Positions 27,535 to 36,909 are shown, numbered from the stretch's first letter. The stretch is DNA of 64,000 nt from Azospirillum humicireducens (GCF_001639105.2 NZ_CP015285.1:2286501-2350500); one strand, 5' to 3'. Notes: generated by a model not told the origin, from the sequence alone. Numbers and translations are program-made.

Positions 27535-28746
27535 ATGAGCGACACCGGCACCAAACCCGTCAAGAAGTACCCGCCGATCCACCTGCAGGCCGGCCGCCAG
27601 CGGCGCGTCATGCAGGGGCATCCCTGGGTCTATTCCAACGAAGTCCAGATGGACAGCATCGCCAAGGCGGTCCCGCCCGGCAGCCCGGTGCGGCTTCTGG
27701 ACCCCGGCGGGACGCCGTTGGGCATCTACACCTTCAATCCGCACACGCTGATCGCCGCCCGGCGGCTGTCGAGCGATCCGGCGGCCGTGGTGGATCACGC
27801 CTTCATCACCGACCGCCTTCGCCGCGCGGTGGAACTGCGCGAGCGGCTGTTCTCCCGTCCCTTCTACCGCGTGGTCCATGCCGAGGCCGACGGGCTTCCC
27901 GGCCTGATCGTCGACCGTTTCGACGACGTGGTGACGGTGCAGGCAAATTCCGTCTTCATGGACAACCGGATCGACGACATCCTGGCCGCCGTCGACGAGG
28001 TGATGGCGCCGCGTGCGGTCATCCTGCGCAACGACGGCAGCCAGCGCGCGCTGGAGGGGCTGACCGAGGAGACCCGGCTGGCGAAGGGCGAGCTCGACGG
28101 CCCGATCCGGCTGGAGGAGAATGGCGTGACCTTCTTCGCCAACCCGCTGGACGGCCAGAAGACCGGCTGGTTCTACGACCAGCGCGACAACCGCGCCTTC
28201 ATCGCCTCGCTCGCCAAGGGCGGGCGCGCCATCGACTTCTACAGCTACAATGGCGGCTTCGGCATCCAGTGCGCGGTGGCCGGCGCCACCCAGGCGATCG
28301 CCGTCGACCGCTCCGCCCTGGCGCTGGAGAACGCCACCCGCGCCGCCGAGGCCAACGGCGTCGCCGACCGGTTCGAGGCGCGCCGCGCCGACGCCTTCCA
28401 GGAGATGGAACGGCTGGGTGCGGCCGGCGAGACCTTCCAGGTGGTGGTGGCCGACCCGCCGGCCTTCGTGAAGTCGAAGAAGGATCTGGCGGCCGGCAGC
28501 CGCGCTTACCGTAAGATGGCGCGGTTGGCCGCGAAGATCACGGCACCGGGCGGCTATCTGCTCTGCGGGTCGTGCAGCCACAATGTCGACCCGCCGACCT
28601 TCGCCGAACTGGTCGCCCGCGGCCTGCATGACGCCGGCCGCACCGGCCGCATCCTGCGCAGCGCAGGCGCCGGCCCGGACCACCCGGTCCATCCGCATCT
28701 GCCGGAGTCGGCCTATCTCAAGGCCATCGTGCTGCAACTGGATTGA
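27535..28746 (+). CDS. rlmI: Class I SAM-dependent rRNA methyltransferase, RlmI-like
   Basis: 23S rRNA (cytosine-C5) methyltransferase-like protein, 403 residues. The N-terminal PUA domain includes HLQAGRQRRVMQGHPWVYSNEV. The middle domain contains ADGLPGLIVDRFDD. The Rossmann methyltransferase contains KTGWFYDQRDNR, AIDFYSYNGGFGIQCAVAGA for SAM and VVVADPPAFVKSKKDL as the catalytic loop; GSCSHNVD follows. The layout fits RlmI/YccW. The exact target base is inferred from the family. The ATG at 27535 begins the conserved region. Convergent with the RlmD-like gene. Confidence 0.88.
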   Translation: MSDTGTKPVKKYPPIHLQAGRQRRVMQGHPWVYSNEVQMDSIAKAVPPGSPVRLLDPGGTPLGIYTFNPHTLIAARRLSSDPAAVVDHAFITDRLRRAVELRERLFSRPFYRVVHAEADGLPGLIVDRFDDVVTVQANSVFMDNRIDDILAAVDEVMAPRAVILRNDGSQRALEGLTEETRLAKGELDGPIRLEENGVTFFANPLDGQKTGWFYDQRDNRAFIASLAKGGRAIDFYSYNGGFGIQCAVAGATQAIAVDRSALALENATRAAEANGVADRFEARRADAFQEMERLGAAGETFQVVVADPPAFVKSKKDLAAGSRAYRKMARLAAKITAPGGYLLCGSCSHNVDPPTFAELVARGLHDAGRTGRILRSAGAGPDHPVHPHLPESAYLKAIVLQLD

Positions 28747-28789
28747 GTGTTCGGGGAGCGTGGGCTTCGGGTGCCCCCTCCCCTCCTCA

Positions 28790-30121
28790 TCACCGCTCGA
28801 ACAGGCCCACCAGTTCCACATGGGCCGACCACAGGAACTGGTCGACCGGCCAGACCTTCGCCAGACGATAGCCGCCATCCACCAGCACCCGCGCGTCGCG
28901 GGCGAAGCTCGACGGATTGCAGGACACCCCCACCACGCGCGGAACTCTGCTTCCGGCCAGCGCCGCCGCCTGGGCCGCCGCACCGGCGCGCGGCGGATCG
29001 AACACCACGGCATCGTAACGATTGAGGTCCTTGGCGCTCAACGGGCTCTCGAACAGGTCGCGCCGCTCCGCCGTCAGCCGCAGCCCCTGCACCGAACGGC
29101 CAAGCGCCGCCACCGCCGGCTCGTCACCCTCCACCGCATGAACCGCGGCTTGTTGTGCAAGCGGAATGGAAAAGGTGCCGATGCCGGCGAACAGGTCGGC
29201 GACGCGGCCCGCCTGCCCCACCCCCTCGCGCACCGCGGCGACCAGAGCCGCCTCGCCCTCCGCACTGGCCTGCAGGAAGGCGCCGGGCGGCGGCTGGATC
29301 GGAACGCCTGCGAAACGGATGAAGGCCGGACGGCGGTTCGCCACCGGCTCCGCTGCCGCGCGGTCGGTCGGCTGCCAGGCGATGCGGGCGATGCGCTCCG
29401 GCTCGAAGGCGACCAGAGCCTCACGGGCGGCGCGGTCGAGGCTGCGCGGGCCGACCAGCAGCAGATCGGCCCCACCCTCCAGATCCGTCAGCACCACGTC
29501 GGCATCGCCGCCGTCCGGCAGGATCTCCGCCAGCACAGCACGCAGCGGCTCCACCAGGGCGAACAGGCGGGGTGCGAGAACCGGGCATTCCTCCAGATCG
29601 ACCAGCCGGTGGCTCTGCCGCTCGTTGAAGCCGAACCAGACGCGCTTGCCGCGCTTCAGCGCCGCAAAGCGGGCGCGGCGGCGGGCGCCGGCCGGCGTAC
29701 GCGCCAGCGGCTCCAGCGGCACCTCGCCCAGCCCGACCCTCTCCAGCGCCCCGCGCACCATCCCGACGGTCCAGGCTGCGTACGTCGCATCGTCCATCTG
29801 CTGAAGCGTACAGCCGCCGCAGCGGCCGAAATGGCGGCAGGGCGGGGTCTGTCGTCCGGGACCGGGCTCAAGGACTTCAAGGGGTTCTCCCCGTACGCCT
29901 TCCCCCTTGCCATCGCTGTCGGCAATGCGTACGCGCACGCGGTCGCCAGCCACCGTATAGGGCACGAACAGACGAAGGCCGTCGGCGAAGGCCACCCCGT
30001 CACCGCGGGCGCCGACATCGGTGATGACCACTTCCAGGTCCCGCGTTTCGGCAGGTGCAAGCGAGGTCTTGCGGGCGGGCTGGCGTCCCTTGGCGAAGGG
30101 ACGCTTGGCGGGTCGCGTCAT
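28790..30121 (-). CDS. 23S rRNA (uracil-C5)-methyltransferase RlmD/RumA-like
   Basis: SAM-dependent RNA methyltransferase of 443 residues. TRAM domain about residues 25-88 (ITDVGARGDGVAFADG). 4Fe-4S cluster cysteines are C95, C101 and C104 (CRHFGRCGGC), with a fourth in the EECPVL segment. SAM-binding motif is VADLFAGIGTFSIPL. Catalytic Cys lies in VVGVSCNPSSFARD, and DPPRAG precedes it. Family members methylate U747 or U1939 of 23S rRNA or U54 of tRNA; I cannot decide which. It runs in the same direction as the thioesterase gene upstream. Confidence 0.9.
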   Translation of the reverse strand: MTRPAKRPFAKGRQPARKTSLAPAETRDLEVVITDVGARGDGVAFADGLRLFVPYTVAGDRVRVRIADSDGKGEGVRGEPLEVLEPGPGRQTPPCRHFGRCGGCTLQQMDDATYAAWTVGMVRGALERVGLGEVPLEPLARTPAGARRRARFAALKRGKRVWFGFNERQSHRLVDLEECPVLAPRLFALVEPLRAVLAEILPDGGDADVVLTDLEGGADLLLVGPRSLDRAAREALVAFEPERIARIAWQPTDRAAAEPVANRRPAFIRFAGVPIQPPPGAFLQASAEGEAALVAAVREGVGQAGRVADLFAGIGTFSIPLAQQAAVHAVEGDEPAVAALGRSVQGLRLTAERRDLFESPLSAKDLNRYDAVVFDPPRAGAAAQAAALAGSRVPRVVGVSCNPSSFARDARVLVDGGYRLAKVWPVDQFLWSAHVELVGLFER

Positions 30122-30157
30122 GGCGGATTCCGGTGGTGCGGGGCTACTACGCCCCCT

Positions 30158-30580
30158 TTACGCCTCCAGCAGCTTGGCGCGCAACGGTTCCGGAATGGGG
30201 GTCGGGCGATGGGCGGCCTTGTCGACGATCACCGCCACCGTCTCCTGGGTGGCGATGCAGCGCTCGCCCAGGAAGATGCCGCAGCCGAGCGTGATCGAGC
30301 TGGTGCCCAGCCGCAGGGTCCGCGCGCCAATCCGAACGGTGTTGGGATACAGAAGCTCCGCCTTGTATTCGATCAGGCTGCGGGCCAGAACGACGGTCCA
30401 GGGATCGTCCTCGCGGAAGCCGCCGGCCCCGTGCAGCAAGGCGATGCGCGCCTGTTCGAAATAGACGCCGATGGCGTTGTTGTTGACATGGCCCAGCGCA
30501 TCGAGGTCGTTGAAGCGCACGCGCTCCTCCCACCAGAAGCGATAGCTGTCGGGGCTGGTCAGGTCGGGCGTGCCGGTCAT
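30158..30580 (-). CDS. Acyl-CoA thioesterase, 4HBT hotdog family
   Basis: Hotdog-fold thioesterase of 140 residues. The catalytic Asp lies in the motif RFNDLDALGHVNNNAIGVYFEQAR; the strand-rich C-half reads VLARSLIEYKAELLYPNTV and GTSSITLGCGIF. It hydrolyses acyl-CoA thioesters in the cytoplasm. The preferred chain length is unknown. It lies 36 bases upstream of the RlmD-like gene on the same strand. Confidence 0.9.
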   Translation of the reverse strand: MTGTPDLTSPDSYRFWWEERVRFNDLDALGHVNNNAIGVYFEQARIALLHGAGGFREDDPWTVVLARSLIEYKAELLYPNTVRIGARTLRLGTSSITLGCGIFLGERCIATQETVAVIVDKAAHRPTPIPEPLRAKLLEA

Positions 30581-30758
30581 GCTGTTCCCTTGCCGTATAG
30601 GTCAATCCGTTTCCGGACTGTGGCGTATGGTTGGGGGTGGCGCAAGCCCGGCCGCCCGTTTACGGCCGGTATTTGCGGCGGCCCCCGCGAATTCCCGCGC
30701 CAACCGCCGATTGGGCGTGTTATTGGAGTCGGACCAACCCTCCGCAACGGACCGGACG

Positions 30759-31004
30759 ATGAGCAAGGACACCACCAACCAGACGGCCGAGGCGCTGTTC
30801 GAAAAGGCGCTGTCGATCGCCGAAAAGCATCTGGATGAGGCGATCAAGGAAGGTGGCCCGCTCGGCCCCTACATCGCCGTCGCCATGATCGAGGCCGCGG
30901 TGAACGCCGCCGTGGACGAGACCAGCCACGAAGATGTGATCGACATGCTGCGCGACCTCGCCGCCCAGATCGAGGCGGACGCCGACGAGGCGGACGAGGA
31001 CTGA
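30759..31004 (+). CDS. Small acidic protein of unknown function
   Basis: 81 residues, strongly acidic at the C-terminus (ADADEADED). It is mainly helical with FEKALSIAEKHLDEAIKEGGPLGPYIAVAMIEAAVNAAVD. No Cys or membrane helix. The ATG at 30759 is used because the longer frame to 30570 crosses a region that looks non-coding. The even amphipathic pattern supports a real gene. Its stop is 3 bases from the stop of the convergent permease gene. Confidence 0.65.
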   Translation: MSKDTTNQTAEALFEKALSIAEKHLDEAIKEGGPLGPYIAVAMIEAAVNAAVDETSHEDVIDMLRDLAAQIEADADEADED

Positions 31005-31007
31005 GTC

Positions 31008-31823
31008 TCAGGCTTCCGCGGGACCTGCCTGCCGGCGCGCCTCGCGCCGGCGCAGGATCTCGTAGGCGACGGCCCCCAGGATAGTCAGCGCGATCAGCAC
31101 CAGCGACAGCGCGTTGACCGCCGGGGTCAGGCCGGTGCGCACCTTTGTCGCGATATAGACGGTCAGGGTGGTGTCCAGCCCGCGCACGAACAGCGTGGTG
31201 TTGTAGTTCTCGAAGCTCTGCAGGAAGGCCAGCAGGGACGCCGACAGGATCGCCGGCATCAGGTAGGGCAGCGTGATGCGCCGGAACACCTGCCCATGCG
31301 TGGCGCCGAGGTCGAGCGCAGCCTCCTCCAGCACCGGATCGAACCGCTCCAGCCTTGCCGAGAACAGCAGCATGGCATAGGCGGCGATGAAGCTGGACTG
31401 CGCCACCACGGTCAGGAACAGCCCGCCGCTGATCCCGAACCACTCCCGCCAGAACACCAGGGTGGAGATGCCGACGATCACCCCCGGCGTCAGCAGCGGC
31501 GACACCATCAGGGCGTAGAGGAAGGTCTTGGCCCGGCTGTGCAGCCGGTCGAGCAGCAGGGCCGCCGCCAGCCCCAGCGGCACCGCCAGCACGATCACCC
31601 CCGCCCCCACCAGCAGGCTGGTGCCCAGCGCTGCCCACATGCGCTGATCCTCCCACAATGCCTGGAACCAGCTCAGCGTGAAGCCCATCCAGGGCGTCAC
31701 GGTGGGAAAGCGGCTGCTGTTGAAGGTCGCCGCCGCCATGATGCCCAGCGGCAGGAACAGATAGCCGAAGAACAGCACCAGATAGGCGCCGGTCAGCAGG
31801 CGGCGGAGGCGGGCGGCGGTCAT
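31008..31823 (-). CDS. Spermidine/putrescine-type ABC transporter permease (PotC family)
   Basis: Inner-membrane permease of 271 residues with six helices. It shows YLFLPLGIMAAATFNSSRFPTVTPWMGFTLSWF (first helix and periplasmic loop typical of PotC) and the EAA motif LEEAALDLGATHGQVFRRITLPYLMP. It pairs with the PotB-like gene upstream (40 bases). No ATPase or binding protein is adjacent. Substrate within the polyamine/thiamine/iron group is not certain. The ATG at 31823 is used; the longer frame overlaps potB. Confidence 0.9.
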   Translation of the reverse strand: MTAARLRRLLTGAYLVLFFGYLFLPLGIMAAATFNSSRFPTVTPWMGFTLSWFQALWEDQRMWAALGTSLLVGAGVIVLAVPLGLAAALLLDRLHSRAKTFLYALMVSPLLTPGVIVGISTLVFWREWFGISGGLFLTVVAQSSFIAAYAMLLFSARLERFDPVLEEAALDLGATHGQVFRRITLPYLMPAILSASLLAFLQSFENYNTTLFVRGLDTTLTVYIATKVRTGLTPAVNALSLVLIALTILGAVAYEILRRREARRQAGPAEA

Positions 31824-31845
31824 GTCGGCGATCCCATGGGCGGCA

Positions 31846-31875
31846 GGCTCACTTGGCGATGGCTCACTTGGCGAT
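31846..31875. repeat. 15-bp tandem duplication at the end of the PotB-like gene
   Basis: GGCTCACTTGGCGAT occurs twice head to tail. It duplicates the last codons and the stop of the PotB-like gene, so a second in-frame copy of the end lies just after the stop. Confidence 0.85.
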
Positions 31876-32748
31876 ATCGGCCAGCCCGACGCGGAACAGC
31901 CGCATCGCGCCGAGGATGAAACCGATGCACAGCACCAGCAGGATGAAGGCGTAGGCCGCCCCCTGGTTCCAGTTCCCGCCTTCGAAGAACCAGTTATAGA
32001 TGATCTCGGTGAACCAGCGGCTGTTCGGCCCGCCCAGCAGGGCCGGCACGGCATAGCTGCCGGCCGCCAGCATGAAGGTCATGATGCAGCCGACGGCGAT
32101 GCCCGGCTTGGCATGGGGCAGGACGATGCGGCGGTGGATGCGCAGCCAGCCGGCACCAAGATCCCGCGCCGCCTCGATCTGGTTGCGGTCCAGCGATTCG
32201 ATGGCGTTGTACAGCGGGAAGACCATGAACAGGATGTAGACATACACCATGCCGACGATCACCCCGCCGTCGCCGCCCAGGAAGCGCCGCGGCTCGTCGA
32301 TGATGCCCAGCCCCAGCAGGATCGCGTTCAGCGGCCCGTTGAAGGCCAGGATGATGTACCAGGAGAAGGTGCGCAGCAGCTCATTGATCCAGAAGGGCAC
32401 GACCAGCATCAGGATCAGCAGCGGCAGCCGCCGCTTCGGCGCCACCTGCGCCAGATAGAAGGCGACCGGATAACAGACGGCCAGCGTGGTGGCGGTGACC
32501 AGCGCGCTGGCCCAGATCGTCTTCAGGAAGATCGTCAGATGGATCTGGTTGGTCCACAGGGTCAGATAGTTTTTGACCGTGAACACATCTTCCGGCCCGC
32601 CGAGCTTCGACGGCGGCAGCGACGGCCGGAAGGAGAAGCCGATCATCATCAACTGCGGCAGCACGACCAACAGCGCCAGCCATAGCGCCACCGCCAGCAG
32701 GATCACCCCGGTCAGAACCGGACCGTACCGGCGAAGAACTTCCGTCAT
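31864..32748 (-). CDS. Spermidine/putrescine-type ABC transporter permease (PotB family)
   Basis: Inner-membrane permease of 294 residues, six helices, PotB/PotH type. Conserved: VVLPQLMMIGFSFRP, TFSWYIILAFNGPLNAILLGLGI, and the EAA loop EAARDLGAGWLRIHRRIVLPHAKPGI. Upstream is the degenerate Hpt-receiver gene, 118 bases away. The importer lacks its ATPase (PotA) and binding protein (PotD) here, which must be encoded elsewhere or shared. Confidence 0.9.
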   Translation of the reverse strand: MTEVLRRYGPVLTGVILLAVALWLALLVVLPQLMMIGFSFRPSLPPSKLGGPEDVFTVKNYLTLWTNQIHLTIFLKTIWASALVTATTLAVCYPVAFYLAQVAPKRRLPLLILMLVVPFWINELLRTFSWYIILAFNGPLNAILLGLGIIDEPRRFLGGDGGVIVGMVYVYILFMVFPLYNAIESLDRNQIEAARDLGAGWLRIHRRIVLPHAKPGIAVGCIMTFMLAAGSYAVPALLGGPNSRWFTEIIYNWFFEGGNWNQGAAYAFILLVLCIGFILGAMRLFRVGLADIAK

Positions 32749-32866
32749 TCGGGCGCTGCTCCAGCCTGTTGGACCGGTCCGACGCCTAACATGGGGATTC
32801 CCGCCGGCGCAAGCGCGGCTATATGACGATGACGTTCAGATGAGGAGCGGCCGATCGGCTGCCCGA

Positions 32867-33643
32867 TCAGCCGAGATTGTGCTTGGACACCACCGCGGCG
32901 AAGTCGTCGCCGAAATGCTCGCCGACACGGATGACGGAGACGCCGTGCGGGATCTCCTTCAGCGACGGGTGATCGAGGTTCAGCGAGGTCAACAGCGCCA
33001 TCGGCACATGATGGGTCACGCTCATGGCGCGCAGGCCGCGGATCAGGTCGAGGCCGGACAGCCCGTCCATCACCATCGACGCGATGACCATGTCCGGCGG
33101 CACGCGGACGGCAAGGCTGATCGACTCGATGGGGTCGGTCACCGTCATGGTGCGGAACCCGCAGGCCGCCAGTTCCGACCCCAGCTTCTTGGCGACGACC
33201 TTCGACGGGGTGACGAGCATGATCTCGACGTTGTGGACCTCGACGTCGGTGACCTGGAACTCGTAGCGCACCGGCAGGGCGCGGATGATCTGGTTGGTCT
33301 CGGCCAGCAGCGGCTGCTCGGCGCGGTCGACCAGTTGGGCGATGCGGTCGATGAAGATCTGGATGTCGACCAGCTGCTTCTCATCCAGCCGCTTCAGGCC
33401 GCTGAGATAATCCTCCAGACGATGGGCGATCAGGCTGACGGTGGGATAGCCGAAGCTGGTGCCCATGCCCCTGAAATTGTTGGCCGCCAGCCGCAGCACG
33501 CCAATCGTCTCGACATCGCTGCGCTGGCCCTTCACACGATCCGCCAGCGTCGCGTTCATCATCTCCAGCCGATCGCGCGCGTCGTCGACGAACTCCATGC
33601 GCAGGCGGTCTTCGAGGTCGTCGGTCGACAGGTACGAGGCCAT
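32867..33643 (-). CDS. Degenerate Hpt-receiver signalling protein
   Basis: 258-residue cytoplasmic protein. The N-terminal helical domain resembles histidine phosphotransfer (Hpt) domains: LRLAANNFRGMGTSFGYPTVSLIAHRLEDYLSGL; the position of the phosphorylated His is Asn55. A receiver-like domain follows (about residues 138-255): VEIMLVTPSKVVAKKLGSEL, PPDMVIASMVMDGLSGLDLIRGL. The phosphoacceptor Asp position is Ser189. Both phosphorylation sites look lost, so it is more likely a binding or adaptor protein. No kinase is adjacent. The divided layout suggests a former phosphorelay protein. Confidence 0.7.
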   Translation of the reverse strand: MASYLSTDDLEDRLRMEFVDDARDRLEMMNATLADRVKGQRSDVETIGVLRLAANNFRGMGTSFGYPTVSLIAHRLEDYLSGLKRLDEKQLVDIQIFIDRIAQLVDRAEQPLLAETNQIIRALPVRYEFQVTDVEVHNVEIMLVTPSKVVAKKLGSELAACGFRTMTVTDPIESISLAVRVPPDMVIASMVMDGLSGLDLIRGLRAMSVTHHVPMALLTSLNLDHPSLKEIPHGVSVIRVGEHFGDDFAAVVSKHNLG

Positions 33644-33768
33644 GGAGCAGTTTCCAGCTGGGAAGAGGGGTAACCCGAAGGTACACCAAATCCACGCGCC
33701 GAAACAGACGCGGCGCGCCCCTATATGCAGGAGCGCGCCGCCGTTAACGAATTCCTGCTACGACACGC

Positions 33769-34326
33769 TCAGAGCCGCGCCAGCAGCCCCTGGAACCAGG
33801 CCAGCCGGTCTTCGGCCTGGGCGATATCCAGATCCAGCCAGGAGGCGAAGTGGCTGTCGCTGCCGACGTCGCTGCCGACATCGGCCCGCTTCAGATCGCC
33901 CAGCCGGGCGAGTTCGGTTTCGCAGAGCGCCACGAGATTGTCGATCTGGTCGCGCTGCGACTCAGGCTCCAGCAGATGCAGGAAACGCAGCTTCAGCGCG
34001 ATGACCAGCTTGTTCAGCCCGTCGGCCGACGGCGCGCGGACATTGGCGCGCATCAGCGTGTCGAACTCCGTCCGACCGGCCGGAGTCGGACCGAGCAGGG
34101 CGTTGTCCTCCATGCCGCTGCCGTCCAGCGCCTCGATCAGCCCCTCGTAGCGCAGCATCTCCAGCGAGGTGCCCATCAGGTCCAGCGACGGCCCCATGAT
34201 GCGGTCGAGGAAATGACGCACGGAACCGGCCAGATCGGCATAGCGCAGCGGACCGCCCTGGATCAGGGTGCCCAGGACGACGAGGCGCACGGCCTCCTTC
34301 GGCATCAGCGAGTTGTCACGGTACAT
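33769..34326 (-). CDS. PadR-like winged-helix protein (tentative)
   Basis: 185 residues. The first 80 residues look like a winged helix of the PadR type: AVRLVVLGTLIQGGPLRYADLAGSVRHFL, then SLEMLRYEGLIEAL with ALLGPTPAGRTEF as the wing. The C-terminal half is helical (FLHLLEPESQRDQIDNLVALCETELARL), as in PadR dimerisation domains. Start at ATG 34326, because the longer frame begins in a Pro-rich stretch. Assignment is by pattern only. Confidence 0.55.
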   Translation of the reverse strand: MYRDNSLMPKEAVRLVVLGTLIQGGPLRYADLAGSVRHFLDRIMGPSLDLMGTSLEMLRYEGLIEALDGSGMEDNALLGPTPAGRTEFDTLMRANVRAPSADGLNKLVIALKLRFLHLLEPESQRDQIDNLVALCETELARLGDLKRADVGSDVGSDSHFASWLDLDIAQAEDRLAWFQGLLARL

Positions 34327-34512
34327 GGCGAACCCCCTGGGCGATGCCCCGGAAAGACGAAGGGACGGAATAGGCGGCACGGCAGCGGCCGGCCCGCAGC
34401 GAAGAAACTGCGAACCGGTCGCAACACTATCCCCAAGTTAGGGATGACCGACCCATATGTCCAGAGGGCAAAACGTCCTTACCGCCGAAGGGGTTTTTCA
34501 GGGACCTTCGAT

Positions 34513-35727
34513 TCAGGCCGCGAGACGCAGATCCAGCCTGCTCCACACGTCCAGCAGCGCATCCACCAGCATGCCCATCTGCGCATCGGTGTGCAGCGGG
34601 GTCGGGGTGAAGCGCAGCCGCTCCGTCCCGCGCGGGACGGTGGGATAATTGATCGGCTGGACGTAGATGCCGTGCCGCTCCAGCAGCTCGTCCGAAGCGC
34701 GCTTGCAGCGATGGGCATCGCCGACCATCAACGGAACGATGTGGCTGACCGACGGCATCACCGGCAGGCCGGCGTCGGTGAACAGCCGCTTGAGCGTCGC
34801 GGCGCGCTCCTGGTGCATCGTCCGTTCGGTCTGGCTGTTCTTCAGGTGGCGGATGGAGGCCAGGGCACCGGCCGCCAGCACCGGGGACAGCGAGGTGGAG
34901 AAGATGAAGCCGGCGGCGAAGCTGCGGATGCAGTCGATCAGCGCACTGGAACCGGTGATGTAGCCGCCCTGCACGCCGAAGGCCTTGCCCAGCGTGCCTT
35001 CGATGATGGTCAGCCGGTCCATGGCTCCATCGCGCTCGGCCACGCCGGCACCGCGGGCGCCGTACATGCCGACGGCGTGCACCTCGTCCAGGTAGGTCAT
35101 GGCGCCGTGCTTGTCGGCGACGTCGCACAGGTCATGGATGGGGGCGATGTCGCCGTCCATCGAATAGACGCTTTCGAACGCCACCACTTTGGGACGGCCG
35201 GGGGCGATGCCCGACAGCAGCTCGTCCAGGTGCTTGGGGTCGTTGTGGCGGAAGATGTGCTTTTCGGCACCGGAATTGCGGATGCCGGTGATCATCGAGT
35301 TGTGGTTCAGCGCGTCCGACAGGATCACGCAATTGGGCAGGATCTTGCCCAGCGTGGTCAGCGTCGCGTCATTCGACACATAGCCCGAGGTGAAGAGCAG
35401 CGCCGCGTCCTTATGGTGCAGGTCGGCCAGTTCGCGTTCCAGCAGCACATGGTAGATGTTGTTTCCGGAGATGTTGCGCGTGCCGCCGGCACCGGCGCCG
35501 ACCTGGTCCAGCGCATCATGCATCGCCTTCAGCACGCTGGGGTGCTGGCCCATGCCGAGATAATCGTTGGAGCACCAGACCGTGACCGGACGCTCGCGCC
35601 CGTTGGAATCGCGGAAGGTCGCCGTCGGGAAGTTGCCCGCATGGCGTGCCAGATTGGCGAACACGCGGTAGCGGCCGTCCTGCTTCAGCGCCGCAATCTG
35701 GTTGCGGAAGAAAGTTTCGTAATCCAT
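34513..35727 (-). CDS. hemA: 5-aminolevulinate synthase
   Basis: PLP enzyme that condenses glycine and succinyl-CoA to 5-aminolevulinate, the first step of heme synthesis in alphaproteobacteria. 404 residues. Seen: [15 protein letters not shown], the usual ALAS start; [36 protein letters not shown]; and the PLP lysine K248 in EGTLGKAFG. The upstream ATG at 35754 would add nine charged residues and is less likely. A perfect FNR box lies 124-137 bases upstream. The long intergenic region probably carries its promoter. Confidence 0.98.
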   Translation of the reverse strand: MDYETFFRNQIAALKQDGRYRVFANLARHAGNFPTATFRDSNGRERPVTVWCSNDYLGMGQHPSVLKAMHDALDQVGAGAGGTRNISGNNIYHVLLERELADLHHKDAALLFTSGYVSNDATLTTLGKILPNCVILSDALNHNSMITGIRNSGAEKHIFRHNDPKHLDELLSGIAPGRPKVVAFESVYSMDGDIAPIHDLCDVADKHGAMTYLDEVHAVGMYGARGAGVAERDGAMDRLTIIEGTLGKAFGVQGGYITGSSALIDCIRSFAAGFIFSTSLSPVLAAGALASIRHLKNSQTERTMHQERAATLKRLFTDAGLPVMPSVSHIVPLMVGDAHRCKRASDELLERHGIYVQPINYPTVPRGTERLRFTPTPLHTDAQMGMLVDALLDVWSRLDLRLAA

Positions 35728-36112
35728 CGCGCGTTCCCGTTCGCGTTCATCCACTAAGGATCGGCTGCATCGCCCTGTAACATTCGGCTTAGGCCATTGG
35801 GGCGTTGCATCGAGAGGATCGCATGATCCTTACCGGCACGCTACCCGGCATTGATCGAAATCAAGCCGCTCCCGAATGGGACCTGTGCAAAAACGGCTGG
35901 ATCCCATTTTGCGGCGATGCCTGTCGCGCCTCGCATCGACCATCTCGGCCATCATCCTTCCGGATGCCATGACTTGGCGACAATCCCATGAATATGGCAA
36001 AGAACTCCGGAATAACCCTGCGATTTCTCCGTGAATACGGTTCATGCCGGTCCGGCTCCACCGCCGGCAGGGAGGGAAAGCGGTTGCGGCCCGCCGGGGA
36101 TGACGCCAAACG
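35728..36112. other. Regulatory intergenic region upstream of hemA
   Basis: About 435 bases separate hemA from upp. The only clear signals are the FNR box at 35851-35864 and the upp terminator at 36113. The short open frames on both strands have no ribosome sites or family resemblance. Confidence 0.6.
35851..35864 (-). promoter_or_regulatory. FNR/FixK box upstream of hemA
   Basis: TTGATCGAAATCAA, a perfect palindromic match to the FNR consensus TTGAT-N4-ATCAA. Its near end is 124 bases before the hemA start, which fits activation from about -41.5 with a leader of roughly 85-90 bases. Confidence 0.85.
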
Positions 36113-36142
36113 GGGCGGACGCCGGCCGTGCGGCGCCCGCCC
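36113..36142 (-). terminator. Probable terminator of upp
   Basis: Hairpin with arms GGGCGG+CGCCG and CGGCG+CCGCCC, one mismatch, 6-base loop; on the minus strand it is followed by CGTTTGG. It lies 20 bases past the upp stop. Confidence 0.5.
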
Positions 36143-36162
36143 TGCAGTCGATGGACCGGGTG

Positions 36163-36813
36163 CTACTTGGTGCCGAACATGCGGTCGCCGGCATCGCCAA
36201 GACCGGGGACGATATAGGCGTTCTCATCCAGATGGCTGTCGAGAGCGGCGGTGAAGACCTTCACGTCCGGGTGCGATTCGTGGAAGCGGCGTACGCCTTC
36301 GGGCGCGGCGACCAGCGCCATGAAGCGGATGTTGTGATCGTCCACGCCATGGCGGTTCAGCACGTCGCAGGCATGGGCGGCGGAGTTGCCGGTCGCCAGC
36401 ATCGGATCGACGACGATGAACAGCCGCCCCTCGGCCGGCGGCAGCTTCACCAGATATTCGTGCGGCTGCTTGGTGTCATGGTCGCGATAGAGGCCGATAT
36501 GACCCTCGCGCGCCGATGGCACCAGTTCCAGCAGGCCGGCCGACATGCCGAGCCCGGCGCGCAGGACCGGAACGACGGCCAGCTTCTTGCCCAGGATCAC
36601 CGGCGCGTCCATCGGCTGCAGCGGCGTCTCGATCCGCTCGGTGGTCAGCGGGATATCGCGCGTCAGCTCATAGCCCATCAGCAGCGAGATCTCGCGCAGC
36701 AGGGTGCGGAACCCGCCGGTCGACCGCTCCTTGTTCCGCATGTGGGTCAGCTTGTGCTGGATCAGCGGATGGTCGAGGATGAACAGGTTGGGGAACTCGG
36801 GCTGGGTGCGCAT
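36163..36813 (-). CDS. upp: Uracil phosphoribosyltransferase
   Basis: Pyrimidine salvage enzyme: uracil plus PRPP gives UMP. 216 residues. Seen: [41 protein letters not shown], the PRPP loop [15 protein letters not shown], and the C-terminal [16 protein letters not shown]. The length matches the family. Upstream on the same strand is the diguanylate cyclase, 96 bases away. Confidence 0.98.
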   Translation of the reverse strand: MRTQPEFPNLFILDHPLIQHKLTHMRNKERSTGGFRTLLREISLLMGYELTRDIPLTTERIETPLQPMDAPVILGKKLAVVPVLRAGLGMSAGLLELVPSAREGHIGLYRDHDTKQPHEYLVKLPPAEGRLFIVVDPMLATGNSAAHACDVLNRHGVDDHNIRFMALVAAPEGVRRFHESHPDVKVFTAALDSHLDENAYIVPGLGDAGDRMFGTK

Positions 36814-36909
36814 GGAATCCGGATCGCGGCTGACAATAGGGTTGGCCCGATCCTACCGCGCCAAGGGTGCCGGGGCCAAGGGGGCTGACCGGCCCGGCTC
36901 GCAGGCCAG

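Noticed and set aside
35830..36254. Open frames of 60-90 codons on both strands upstream of hemA
   Set aside because: No ribosome sites or homology signs; they lie over the FNR box and the upp terminator and are probably chance frames in GC-rich DNA.
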